Positions 12,300 through 22,851 are shown, counted from the first letter of the stretch. The stretch is 64,000 nucleotides of DNA from Climacium dendroides (GCA_950106755.1 OX467083.1:39632555-39696554), one strand, 5' to 3'. Numbers and translations: made by a program. Notes: a model not told the origin generated them from the letters alone.

Positions 12300-15050
12300 G
12301 ATACTCACAATTGGTGATGGATCTCAAGTGTACAAGTGGGTGATCTCACTCTGAAAGTAATGTTTCTATATTAATACTCCATTCAAGTTGATCTTGTCTA
12401 CTAGCATGGGATGTTCAGTCCTTGTAATTTCTACATTCTTCTGCTTTTGAAGCTCCCAAGGGAAGAAATGGTCACTTTTGGCTCAAGGTTTTGGAAATGG
12501 AAAAAAAATATTGAAAGAAATGAAAACCCTAAATAACCGTATTATTCTTACTCATTTTTGTCCTCATGACTGTAGAGTATCAATTATCTTGAGCTCTTAG
12601 GCCACACTTGCATGTGGACTCCCAATCAAAAAACAAAGTTTTCAAATTTTTTAGAATTGGAATTAATTATTTTTGTTAACTTCCATATGAGTTGGGAGAA
12701 ACTACATTTTAGGAGTGCTTTGTCATCTAAGTGCAACCACCAATACTCAAAACCAATATTAAAATGAGTTAAAATAAGATACCGAAAATTTGACAATATG
12801 CCATGATTTTGGCTCTATCATATTCTCTGTAACATAATCACTCTTTATATTTAATGCATTAATGAATGATTTGACTTGAATCATAAGTATTAATCCAAAG
12901 TAACTCAAACTTTTGCTATCGTGTATGATTAAGTCACATATATAATCCATAAGTTTGGGTTTTGGGGGTGCATAATGTAGGTGAGTGAGTTGGCATTTTC
13001 ACCCACTGACTGTATGCGAGCAGAGTCCTGGGCCAAATTTTCCATATTATTGCTCTTGAATCCAAATGGGTGTTCCTTGTATTTTGAATGAGTTGTACAG
13101 GAACTGCAAAAATTGAGTCACTCTGTTTGATTCAGCTTCACTCTATGCACCATACATTCCAAATGAGTAAAAAAATCTCAAATGAGCAACAATGAAACAA
13201 AAATGCTGTATCCCACATATACTACCATCCTAAAAAACTTGAAGAAAAAAACAATTACATTTCAATAAAAAAATAAATGAAATTCAAAATTAACCACTCC
13301 AGCCTAGAGACTCAATTGTTTTGACCAGTTCTCAAAATCACTGAAGAAATGAGCAATGCAATTTGTGTCTGAATTCAAGGATTCTAGAGGCCTAGAATGA
13401 TCTTTTTAATTTGTAGAATGTCTTGAACCACAAAATGGACTCACCTGCTCTCCATCAGGATGAGCAGTTTTCATTTCAGTTGTCAAGGTAGCACGGAACT
13501 CAATAATGAGATTCAACATGGAGTGCTGGTTGTTATAGTTGCTACTAAAACACACGTCGTATTGTACAACAATTTGACCTATGAAGCAGTTCATATGAAA
13601 TTCTATTTTAGTTTGTTTTCATTTACAAAATTATAAAAATTATAAAAACACTCCAAATTGAGGATTTTGCAAGGCTTACATGTTGAGGTAGAAACATCAA
13701 TTTTTGTTATACCATAGGATGATGGTGTGTTTGTCATTCAATTATGCAGTGGCATGTGTACTCCCAAGTTATTTCTTCAACATATTATGAATTATGATTA
13801 CAATATTAACTTTCTTCACAGGATTTTTTTAATGAAATTTACTTTTTTATTTTATTTTATTTTCCCCAAAAGTACACATATGACTTAAGGCTTCTCAACT
13901 GAACTGACTAAGGTAGGTGGTTGGAATTCCAACCCTCTTCTTCCAACTGTCCCCTAGCTAGCTTTAAAATGGACCTTAAGAGGTTGGTAAATGGATAATC
14001 AATGTTCCTTTGATGATGAAAGAGCGGTTTATCATTTACCAATTATTTGTTCATACTTTAATAGAGGACGTAATTAGAGCCAATGTGGGTTCATTTTTGA
14101 AAACATGTAAGGTAAAACTACCCATTACCACCATTTACCCAATTCCCCCACCTACAGGTTCCTCCCATTTCCATCACTGGCCCATCTTATTACCACAATC
14201 TTACTCATCCATGATCATGATGGCAATGCACTGGGGAGCGGACACATCAGCCCACGCTTCAACAATGGTCTGGTCATGCTTTACCAAGGGTCTACTCACA
14301 ATTTTACATTTCAGCTTTGAAGAATCACAAAAAATTCAATTCTTGTCAAAATGTCTTCATTTTTTTTGCAATTGACTTCTTTCAAACAATTCAATCTCTG
14401 AAAAATATGAGAGCTCATAAATAGCATCTCCAAAGTTCCTAGATAGCAAATCTGTTTGATAATGGGTAGTTCTACCTTATGTGCATTCAAAAAAAAAATT
14501 CACTCAAACTTTGAATGTTAATATCTCTTAATTTGTATGGTCAAACTTCATGAAACTTTTACCACATGATCTCATACAAGTAAAGTACAAGATCCTACAA
14601 TTAGACTTTTTTAAACTATTATTTTTTGTTGCCTTGGATGAATTGAGTAGAAATGACAGTTTTGAGTGATTTTTGACCAAAAATAGGCCTTGACACTTTA
14701 AAAGTTAAGTTTAGTACAGATCTGATTTAGGAACCTTGTCTATTACTTGTTGCATGCTACAATGCTTGTTTTCAGACTGCATGTGTGTGGGTTTTGCAAG
14801 GCCTAGGGATCATAAATAGGTACCTATGGCAGAATTCTTTAGAAATTCATAAGTAATTCACAAATGCTCTGAAAAATATGAAACCACTTGGGTTAGGTTC
14901 CAAATCAATTTTTCTTCAAGTGAAAAATAAAGACAAATAATTTCATGCATCTAAAGACCATCGAAAAGGCCGACTAGCCCGTAAAGGGTTGCTTCATGAG
15001 CCCACTACCTTATGTGAAGCCCTATTCAACTCCCCATTCATTCTGCTCAG
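12300..15050. other. Intergenic DNA, no gene seen
   Basis: The first half belongs to the inverted segmental duplication; the remainder is AT-rich. ORFs at 12759-12950, 13406-13594 and 14010-14375 have no family features, no consistent splice partners and AT-driven composition, and I do not call them. A remnant of the TTAA-flanked element family sits near 14480-14708. Confidence 0.6.
14480..14708. mobile_element. Degenerate remnant of the TTAA-flanked TIR element family
   Basis: The text from about 14480 to 14708 follows, in the same order, the right-hand part of the element at 22852-23798. Shared pieces are 'AATATCT...TTAAT...TATGGTCAAA', 'TATACTAGTAAG-like' then 'CAAGATCCTAC', 'AAATG(A/G)CAGTTTTGA' and 'AGGCCTTG'. 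The terminal repeat is decayed (CACTTTAAAAGTTAAG, compared with TCCTTTAGGGGTTAA). The left end is not visible. It is non-coding. Confidence 0.5.
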
Positions 15051-15143
15051 TTGCTGAAGGAGCGGCTGTTCGTTGAAGATGTCCACCTGGACACTGCCTG
15101 GGAAGCCCAGAAAGGGAGAAAGAGAAGCTCACTCGGGTATAAG
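15051..15143 (+). other. Possible orphan coding exon (31 codons)
   Basis: A GC-richer 93-bp island lies between a good acceptor (TTCTGCTCAG before 15051) and a good donor (AAG|GTAACT at 15143/15144). It reads LLKERLFVEDVHLDTAWEA... through ...LGYK without a stop. Exactly 31 codons in phase 0 at both ends is typical of a real exon. I find no partner exons nearby and do not recognise the family. It could be a fragment of a duplicated gene or one captured by a transposon. Confidence is low. Confidence 0.3.
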
Positions 15144-15850
15144 GTAACTACACCTAATATCGCACAAATAAGCAATTCACCATGGTCTTCATTATTATAT
15201 TGGAAAACTTTTTGTGGGTTCTTCAATTGTTGGTAGTGAAATTAAGGGGATTCTAGACTTTTTTAGAATGAGTTTTTTGGACATTGTATGAATAAACTAT
15301 AAATTTTCAAAGTGCTGAAAATAGGTTTTCCTAAAACTGATTGTAATTCATAAATTCTCATGAATATTGAGAGTAGGGTAGAACCACCCATTACTATCCA
15401 CAACCCCATCAGCAATCAATAGGGGGGCTGAAATTCAAGAGAGGTTGGGACTAATTTTCAAACATGATTTCTTGATTTCCCACCATCAATTCCTCCATTC
15501 TTTTTATGACACGTCTGCTCAGTTTGGAGTGCCAAAGTGAACAAGAAGCAATCTCTTAAATGAGCAGTTTTGGAATACTCTATACATTGGACATGGATCC
15601 AGACCGACTTTTGCCTTCCAAATTTCATAATAATTACAATTCAAGCAATAAAATTACCAAATTTTGGCAATCCCTCTCCTTTCTATATCTGCACCTGTGA
15701 AAACATTTGCTTCATTACTGTACTCCACCTCCTGTCCCCAGTTGCTTATTCAGTTGGTTATGGGTGGTTCTACCCTACATTTTAAGCTTGGGAGCGTGCG
15801 ATTTTAGGTGAAGTACCTCATGATAATTTCACCCAGTTCCTACACTTGGT

Positions 15851-16720
15851 CTACCGATAGCTAGCGCCGATACGCAATTCGAAGTTCAGTAATTCCCCAT
15901 TCCGGAGAATCCCGTCCATGGTCTTCTCGAAAGAAATGCAAAGCATGTGGTCATCGTTGCCGCTATGCACAACGAAGGAGTCCTTGGAAAGTAACTCCAT
16001 CAAAGCAACTAGGTGCACAACAGAATCCCGCTTGGTAGACATAGGTCCGAACTGGTGATGGAACAAGCCTCCGTAGTTACTAGCTTGGGAGCTGTACAGC
16101 AGAACCTCCACCACGCTGTCATCCCCCTCCCTGATGAAATTGATGAGCCTCCCGCCAGTGTGCAGCCCGTTCATGTTCCACCTCACAGACATGGTCGTGT
16201 TTCTGATCTTGACGGTGTGGTGGAAACTACTCTTGTTTTCCAATCGCTTCTTTGCTTCTCCAATCAGCTCATTGTAGCCGTCGCCGAGGCCTCGGCGCTC
16301 ACTCAGCCATATGGCGGTGGATTTATACCTCGTTTGGAATGTCCCGGAGTAGGGGTCTTGAAACACACACCAGTTCAATGCTTTGCTCGAGTAAAACATG
16401 CAGTACACCAAGATCCTCCAGAAGCGGCCTCGGATTTCTCTCTTCTCCAGTTCCGACCTTGTCCACGTAGTGTATTTGCCTATGCTCAGAAGCAAGTCGG
16501 TGCCGTAAGGACCGAAAATGCCTGAGACAAACTTGGAAAACAGAAGCTTGAGGAAGTTGGGACCTGATTTGTAAAGCTCGACTAGTCCTGTCCCTGTTTG
16601 GAGCAGTATCGAGAGGCCGCTGAAAAACGCTGTGGCGTACAGAAACTTGGATTTCACTTCGGCGGAGAAGTTGAACGTGTTCCCCAGAGATAAGAAGAAG
16701 AGTGCAATGGGCAGAAGCAT
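15851..16720 (-). CDS. Unrecognised multi-pass membrane protein, copy A
   Basis: Minus-strand reading of 289 codons from ATG at 16720 to the stop at 15851. The open frame continues further upstream, but only with TTG codons. The copy-B counterpart is shifted out of frame there, and a polypyrimidine run ending TTTGACAG lies one base before the ATG, so I take the upstream part as intron or UTR. The N-terminus is hydrophobic: about residues 2-16, 27-48 and 65-85 look like membrane segments (LLPIALFFLSLG, YATAFFSGLSILLQTGTGL, GIFGPYGTDLLLSIG). A soluble C-terminal half follows, ending GASYR. A 14-residue in-frame insertion after FWRILV is absent from copy B. I do not recognise the family. An additional upstream exon is possible. 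Confidence 0.55.
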   Translation of the reverse strand: MLLPIALFFLSLGNTFNFSAEVKSKFLYATAFFSGLSILLQTGTGLVELYKSGPNFLKLLFSKFVSGIFGPYGTDLLLSIGKYTTWTRSELEKREIRGRFWRILVYCMFYSSKALNWCVFQDPYSGTFQTRYKSTAIWLSERRGLGDGYNELIGEAKKRLENKSSFHHTVKIRNTTMSVRWNMNGLHTGGRLINFIREGDDSVVEVLLYSSQASNYGGLFHHQFGPMSTKRDSVVHLVALMELLSKDSFVVHSGNDDHMLCISFEKTMDGILRNGELLNFELRIGASYR

Positions 16721-17110
16721 TCTGTCAAATACGAAGAATGTGGAGACTTCAGATTGAGACTCCGGCCAAGAAGAAAGCTGACGAGCCTGTTGGATGGTGG
16801 TTCTATTATCTACTCTCCTTCCGCATAGACAACCAGTTCTGCTTTTGATGTTTACCTCTCGTGACTCTTTGTGCAGGTAGACTATGACACAAATCAATAG
16901 GCTTCGAAGACCAGTAACTGGTGCCTTTAGATCCTTCAGATCGATGGGATCTGAGACTACAACGAGGAGGATCTTTGATGCTTCTCTTTGGAGGTGGACT
17001 TTGTAACTAGGGTTAAGATTATCAAATAACAAGTACCACCTTAATCTAGTGCCTCTTTTCGGAAAGAGCGTCTGGAATATGGCGTGAATGAACCTCTGCT
17101 ACGACCTAAA

Positions 17111-17624
17111 CAATGTCCAAGTGGCAGAAACCAGAAGCTGGAAAACACTCAACTTCCGGACAGAAAGATCAAAAGTCGAGATGAGATCGACAGGAGAACA
17201 AACCAGGTCTACAACTGAAGGAACACTAATCACGCCGTACTTCCTTACACTAGCATGATCCGTGTAGAGCTAGCGAGGAGCCTGCAAGCACCACCAACTT
17301 CGAAGTGACTGCAGTGAGACAACCAAGGACGTTCGGAGTGCTTACTGCATACCGCGAGTGACGAGGGCACTCTTCCATTAATAACCTGGCAGCTAGCTGT
17401 AATGGAATATGAATTTGATGCAGCTCGAGTGTTCGACAAGAGTGCACGAGGTCGATTTCTATTTCAGACTCGGTCCGAGGCGACTTTCAAGACATGCATC
17501 TCGTCATTAGACGTGTTGTCGGAGTTAAGAATAGCAAGCGTCCGGACTACAGACTCCATGATTGTACCGACGAACCTAGACTGACCTTGAATTCCTACTG
17601 CAACTAAATTTCTTTAAGAAATAA
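17111..17624. repeat. 514-bp block apparently identical to 25548-26061
   Basis: This segment, upstream of membrane-protein copy A, matches 25548-26061 base for base as far as I can read, with no indel. The adjacent coding sequences of the two copies differ by many substitutions and several indels. It is in direct orientation. It could be promoter/5' UTR DNA of both genes, or a recently exchanged (gene-converted) tract. Confidence 0.75.
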
Positions 17625-18140
17625 AGGCGGGCTTCCATGTGGAGTTAAGGGCTGCTAGAGCTACCTATCATCGGTCAAATGGGTGTTTCTGAAAAACAAG
17701 GAAGTTCATTTGACCGATGATCGACAAGCTCCACCTGCTACGGCAGGTGACCCATTTCCAACCACTTAAGCAATTATGCATATTTGGAGCACAGATTTTT
17801 TGTGTGTTGAATTTTTCCTGTTTATAGAAATAGAGTTTGGAAGGATTGCATATTTTTTCAGAATTTTATTACATGAAAAGTATTTATTATGAATTTTTTA
17901 ATAGAAGATTCTCTAAAACCTATAATGATTATATAGACCTTTGACCTTTCCATTTCTAACTATAGGCTAATTGCAAAATCAACCTAGGACTAGTTGCAAT
18001 ATTGAAAACCTTGTAGCCAATCATAATGCATCACAACTACTCCTCAAACTATGCTACAACTCATGGAAATAAAGTAGTCTATAAGAGTATAAGTTGGAAA
18101 TGGGTCACCTACCCTACTCCGCATGGAAGCCTGCCCTACT
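17625..18140. mobile_element. Insertion with terminal inverted repeats, absent from the paralogous site
   Basis: The paralogous locus continues directly from AAGAAATAA to CCTACGCCAC at about 26061, while here about 515 bp intervene. The insert ends share GGCTTCCATG(T/C)GGAGT and GGTGACCCATTTCCAAC in inverted orientation (about 17630 and 17748 against 18090-18135). Inside the left end is a second hairpin, ATCATCGGTCAAATG with its complement about 40 bp away (17668-17722), probably a nested small element. No coding sequence is visible. The superfamily is not assignable by eye. Confidence 0.6.
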
Positions 18141-18247
18141 CCACACCACTAGGAGTAAGGTAGTCAATTCTTTAAGCTTACCTAACTCCTCAATGATAGT
18201 AAGTGACGTGTGATTGATATTTCAAGGAACATGTCGTGCATTTAAGG

Positions 18248-18400
18248 CATGGTTGTCATATTGGACAAGTTACTATTCATCAAATGTACTTGAGAGGTAC
18301 ATTTGATGAATAGTAACTCGTCCTACAGGACAAGAAATGAATAGTAACTCGTCCTACAGGACAAGAAATGAATAGTAACTTGTCCAATATGACACCACCT
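18248..18400. mobile_element. 153-bp palindromic hAT-like MITE, copy C, with rearranged arms
   Basis: Same left end (CATGGTTGTCATA) and same total length as copies A, B and D. A 31-bp segment (TTCTTGTCCT...CTATTCAT) is missing from the left arm, and its complement is present twice in tandem in the right arm. The right end is degenerate (GACACCACCT) and there is no target-site duplication. The right flank is the inverted counterpart of the left flank of copy A, whereas the left flank resembles the membrane-protein block, so this MITE sits on a duplication junction. Confidence 0.8.
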
Positions 18401-18890
18401 TGATCAAACTTCCTTAAACTTCTATATTCAAGCATAGATTTCAAGATTTTGATATTTTTTACATTTAATATTGTATATCTAGGGCTTAATCTCATCTTTT
18501 CATAATTAAAAACATCAAATTGAATTTTATATGATTTTAAAAATAAATTTCTTTATAAAAATCATAATAATTACAAAAATGCTTAAAATATTATGAAATT
18601 AAAAAAATTAAAATAATGATGACAAACATCATGGTATAATTGATTTACTCATTGAGATTACACTAAGAGAAATTTGATATTAAAAGTTCAAAAGTGATGT
18701 ATTTTAAGTTTTTAAGAAGCTATCTTGAAAGTGTCACAAAAGTAAAGTCCTCCAGTCCAGTCCAGTCCTCGATCCAGTGTCCAATTCCTCATGTGCGGGA
18801 AACAAATTAAGCACGAGCTTTATCAGAACCACTTCACCGACCACATACGGACTCCAGCCATCTTCCAAAATCCGAAGCAGATTGTAATAA
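18401..18890. repeat. Inverted duplicate of about 8640-9387
   Basis: Reading the reverse complement reproduces the region left of MITE copy A, with some deletions: AATATAGAAGTTTAAGGAAG, the AATTATGAAAA-ATGAGATTAA part, and further on CTGATAAAGCTCG and ATGTGGTCGGTG. The copy breaks into the copia long terminal repeat (LTR) at about 18880. Confidence 0.65.
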
Positions 18891-19014
18891 TTATCAACAC
18901 AGCAAGCTAACAATCAACTAACAAGATGCTTAGATTTCCAAATCCGAAGCAGATTGTAATAATTATCAACACAGCAAGCTAACAATCAACTAACAAGATA
19001 CTTAGATTTCCAAC
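18871..19014. repeat. 72-bp tandem duplication across the copia LTR edge
   Basis: TCCGAAGCAGATTGTAATAA starts at 18871 and again at 18943, and the following 60 bases repeat with one change (GATGCTTAG / GATACTTAG). The unit contains both host-like sequence and LTR-end sequence, so the duplication postdates the insertion. Confidence 0.75.
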
Positions 19015-19992
19015 AAGCACAAAGACAATATTCACACTTTCGAGAATAAGCAATAAAGACAAGTATATTATTTCTTAATAAACCTGAAGTACATTCTTCT
19101 GAGCTAAACTCGGATACAAAGTACACTCAATCAGTTGCAACTTGCAACAAGCTCTCAACACCTTCACTAGCATAGTCCTTGCATGACACACACATTCCGA
19201 ATAAGAGAGAGATTGCTATATAAAATTGCAATAGTGAGATTAACGTTCCTTAATGCTCCTTGACTAGTCATTATAGAAAGAGCTCCATTGCTTCATCTTC
19301 CTAGTTTGAACGTTTCACTAGTAGAATCATGGTGCTGAGTGCTCTGCTAGATGTAGGTTGTAGGTCATCTAGAGCTATCATCCTACATCCAACACTTCCA
19401 CGTAGCACTGTGATGACCTACAATACCTCCCACTTCAACATAGTGCATTATTTGTTGACTAATTGTACTAGTGGTCTGATCAAACCGCACAGATGCTTAA
19501 AATGATCACGAGGAAGGGGCTTGGTCATGATATCCACAAATTGATCATTTGTAGCAACGTAGGTGATTGTGATTTGGCCGTCTGCTTCAACGTCTTTTAT
19601 TTTGTGGTACCGAGTGTCGATGTGTTTGGTCCGTTGGTGGAAGACCGGGTTCTGGATAAGTCAAATTGTTGATTGGTTGTCGTAGAAGAGTGGCGTGGGA
19701 TGTGCCTGGGGGATCGTATGTTGTGGAGCAGACGCCTCATCTAAAGGATTTCCTAGATGGCTAAGTTGGTTGTAAAATACTCGGATTTAGTGGTGCTAAG
19801 TGATGTGCATGATTGTTTCTGACTTCTCCAAACCACGGGACCACCATTCATCATCAAGAAGAAGCCTGACCGAGATATTTGATTGTCACAATCTATAGCA
19901 TAATCAGCATCACAATGGGCAGTTATACGATTTGGTTGCAAATTACGTCCATATGTAATGGTGTGGTGAAGCGTCCCTTTGATGTACTTCAA
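18883..19992 (-). mobile_element. Truncated Ty1/copia retrotransposon: RNase H end plus 3' LTR
   Basis: On the minus strand, 19992-19753 reads as the start of a copia RNase H domain (YIKGTLHHTITYGRN, then CDADYAIDCDNQISRSGFF and WRSQKQ, LSTTKSEY). It continues in broken frames to 19470 with NPVFHQRTKHIDTRYHKI, ITYVATNDQFVDIMTKPLP and HFKHLCGLIR. A TGA replaces a sense codon in DNQSTI-LIQNP. A purine-rich tract, GAAGTGGGAGG, near 19425-19435 precedes a probable LTR of about 540 bp (19422 down to 18883, TG...CA). Reverse transcriptase, integrase, gag and the 5' LTR are absent. It is a dead fragment; the LTR limits are inferred. Confidence 0.75.
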
Positions 19993-20381
19993 AATTCGTT
20001 AATTCCAAATACATGAGTTGCAGTTGGGTTTGTCTTGTCTTTGAAGAGGGCCCGCCACACTTCCTGAGTTTGATGGAAAAAATGTGGGTTGTTGCAAGTA
20101 TGTTGTTTGCAAGAAAAATCTTTTGTGTGCCTTTCGTGACTCTCCCGAGGCCACAACTTGTCAATGTGGTACATTTTAACAAATTTTTTGCACAATTTGG
20201 AGGTCCAATATTCTACTTTCTCCTCTTCCCAATGGTCCTTTGCTTTGATGTTGGGATCATCTAAAATGTCATAGTGAAACGGCTGTGGGGCCCCCTTGGT
20301 TTTAATCTTCTTTTTGACATCTCCTGAAGTCATTCCATCACCAACCGCACTACCTTCACCACTCATGATTGACAACTTCAA
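19989..20381 (-). other. Unrecognised ORF next to the copia fragment
   Basis: A 130-codon minus-strand ORF begins MKLSIMSGEGSAVGDG and is rich in Lys, His and Trp, with a segment reading HWEEEKVEYWTSKLCKKF. I recognise no domain. It abuts the point where copia homology stops, so it may be part of another decayed element. Its composition is less AT-rich than the surroundings. I treat it as transposon-related or spurious rather than as a host gene. Confidence 0.25.
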
Positions 20382-20650
20382 TGTTCAAGCAACGTATGAT
20401 ATCCCCTTTACCTCCAATAGAGTCATAAAATATGCATGGATGTCTGAACGAGTGAATATAGTGACAAGAACACGTAACAAAAAGCCAATGACCCCAACTC
20501 TCCACCATGTAGGAGCAACTGGCGCTAAAAGCAACAATAGCACATTCAACTTGGTTTCCTTCGGGAGGAAAGTTGAAGTGAGGACTAATCCAAGGTTGTC
20601 CCCAATTATACCCCCGTCCACCACCAAACCTAAATGCACCTGCCGCCGGA

Positions 20651-20805
20651 CCTATCCTAGACCTCACAAACCGGACCCGGACCTATTCTAGACCTCGCAA
20701 ACCGGACCCAGACCTATCCTAGACCTCGCAAACCGGACCTGGACCTATCCTAAACCTCGCAAACCGACTCTGGACCTATCCTAGACCTCGCAAACCGGCC
20801 CTGGA
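20651..20805. repeat. 31-bp minisatellite, five units
   Basis: CCTATCCTAGACCTCGCAAA-type units start at 20651, 20682, 20713, 20744 and 20775, exactly 31 bp apart, with a few substitutions each. Because 31 is not a multiple of three, the array is not a coding peptide repeat. Confidence 0.9.
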
Positions 20806-21137
20806 CTTGATGGGCGCCGAACAAACGGCCGAGATGTGGTTTGGCGGCTGACGCGGACCATCTGTTCACTAGGCCCTACCTCAACAGTCGCCGCGGCCCG
20901 TGCGCTTGCCGACCGCCCACGCCAGTTTTGTTGGTGGACGCACACCTGGGTTCGTTGTCTGTCGTCCATCTATCTGCCACGCCGACCGCCTCTAACACCA
21001 GAGCAACCACCTCCAACATTTACTCGTCCGCCATAGTCGGTCGCCGCCTATGGACCGTCTGCCAGCTGTCTACTGCAGCATCCAAAGTGCCACTAATGAT
21101 GATAAATGACAGTATTATCCAACTAATAAGCAACTAA
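20806..21137. other. GC-rich island of unknown origin
   Basis: About 300 bp directly after the minisatellite are markedly richer in G+C than anything nearby. Both strands carry short overlapping ORFs (20781-20969 minus, 20836-21036 and 20841-21137 plus), as expected for GC-rich non-coding DNA. No protein family is recognisable. It could be the remnant of a transposable element. Confidence 0.35.
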
Positions 21138-21198
21138 GAACCCAATGTATCATAAAGTATGATTATTAATGTAAAGTGTTTTTTGTAAGCATATGAAT

Positions 21199-21238
21199 CC
21201 TAAACCCTAAACCCTAAACTCTAAACCCTAAACCGTAA
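21199..21238. repeat. Interstitial telomere-type repeat (CCCTAAA)
   Basis: About five to six consecutive units of the plant telomere repeat, written CCTAAA/CCCTAAA, with two variant units (AACTCTAAA, AACCGTAAA). It is short and internal, so it is not a chromosome end in itself. Confidence 0.8.
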
Positions 21239-21239
21239 A

Positions 21240-22851
21240 ACAAATTTTTCTGGGCAATTTGTTAAAGCAATTTGACTTGTAATTCCCTTGAGTCCCTAAT
21301 ATTAAGGACTACTTATAGTGCTTAGGAGTTAGGAGATGTTAGGGATTTTTTCTATGTCCAATATGAAGACAATTTTTTGGTAAATTATATCATTTTGTTT
21401 CGAATTGCAAGGAAACAAAAGGAAAAATAAAATATTGAAGAGTACACAGCCAAATTTTGAAATTCAAAACACACTAATGGATTGAAAGATGATAATCTTT
21501 GATAATGACCGTATCAGAATTACCGAATTGATAAGAAATCTTTGTAGTTATGAACGCAATTGTCATTTCTTACATTTAAAACTCTAAAACTTATATCTTA
21601 GGTCATATGTTTACTAAAACAAATCTCAATGTTTTATAAAGTTGACACATGTTGGGCAAGAATGAATGATACATGTTATAAGAGGAGGATGGTTTAAACA
21701 ACCATTGAATAAGTGTGACTGTCTATTACACTTTGGGTGCATCTATCTAGAATACTATGAGGTTTGTGACGCTAAACTGACTATAATTAATTTGATCTAA
21801 TACACTCCCTTGAAATGAATAGCCAAGTTTATGAATGAAAGTTTGTAGCCACATAATTAAGTTCTTTTATGGTAGTGGTAGCAACAATATAAATTGATGA
21901 TAAAGCAACAAAAAGTTGTTTACAACTTTGCTAAGAACGTGAGCACAATGAATCAATTTGAAATATATAGCAAGAGGTGGAATGCTAGTTCAATCAACAT
22001 CATTTCATTTAGTACAAATGTGAAAAAGAAATTTCTAAAAAGTTGCCCTTCAATATGTAAGTCCATAATACATAGTGCCACAAATATAAAACAAAATACA
22101 TTTTACATCCGTTCAATTAGTGTATAGGAATTATCTTGGCCATGAATTAGGAGAGATGATTTACAAAAAAACTAAGGTCCTCGTAAGTTATGGTAGCCAA
22201 ATATTCTAGGCTACTAATAGCCTAGAAATAAGGCATTGTAGATATAAATAGCTCTGTAGCTAATTAAACTATTGTTGGACTCTTGAAAATACCAAATGCC
22301 AATTCCAAAGGATGTGCTTACAAGATGACAATTCAATATATTAAAATTATTCAAGAGATTCGTAGTGTATTTGTCTTAGGATAAAGTGAGAGTTGGGATA
22401 TTAAGATCATGTTAAATCTCCATACCCAAAATGTATTCAATATTTTGGTTGTTAGTCATTGAGAAGCATTAAGAGAAGAGTACTTTATTGGTAAATAAAT
22501 ACTAGAGGCCGTTTCATATAAAAATAAAGTTATTGGCATATAATCAAGAAATAGTAAATAAGAGGTTGTTTGTTTGATATAGACATTAGTATCTATGGAA
22601 CACCCATGAAAGTTTGTGCTTGTGAGAAAAGTATCAAACAATTCATACCATAGGTGTGGCATTTGTTTGTTTGTAATTTGCAAAAGAACTTGAGCAAGCA
22701 ACAAATTTTCTTTTCATTGTTTGCTTGAATATTGTAATGTACACAAGAAATACAAGACAAGGCAAGAAGGGAAAGAGATAACAAGACTTGGTATTGAAGT
22801 AAGGAAACAATACTAGAGTTAGAACCATGAATTAAGATCCAAGAGTTGTAT
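21240..22851. other. AT-rich intergenic DNA, no gene seen
   Basis: ORFs at 21894-22127 (plus) and 22456-22828 (minus, three overlapping frames) are short and AT-driven, without family features. I see no RNA gene or repeat array here. Confidence 0.6.

Larger units (their letters stand above)
10860..13750. repeat. Segmental duplication, inverted relative to 26620-31350
   Basis: From the sequence upstream of cysteine-rich copy 2 through its 3' region and on to about 13.75 kb, the text matches the reverse complement of about 31.0 down to 26.6 kb. Anchors are the gene itself, the CATGTGGACTC / GAGTCCACATG pair near 12610 and 29255, and the TACATGTTGAGGTAGA match near 13680 with its complement near 26670. 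The 26.6-31.3 kb copy is longer because a TTAA-flanked element (27059-28516) and tandem repeats (28571-28920) lie inside it. Limits and identity need an alignment. Confidence 0.65.

Noticed and set aside
16013..16525. 170-codon plus-strand ORF
   Set aside because: Antisense to membrane-protein copy A, and the corresponding frame in copy B is interrupted, unlike the minus-strand frame.
17245..17584. Short ORFs conserved exactly at 25682-26021
   Set aside because: They are conserved only because the whole 514-bp block is identical; three overlapping frames on both strands are equally preserved, and none shows protein features.
19753..20381. Intact retrotransposon polyprotein
   Set aside because: Only the RNase H end is recognisable, with a stop and frame changes; reverse transcriptase and integrase are missing.
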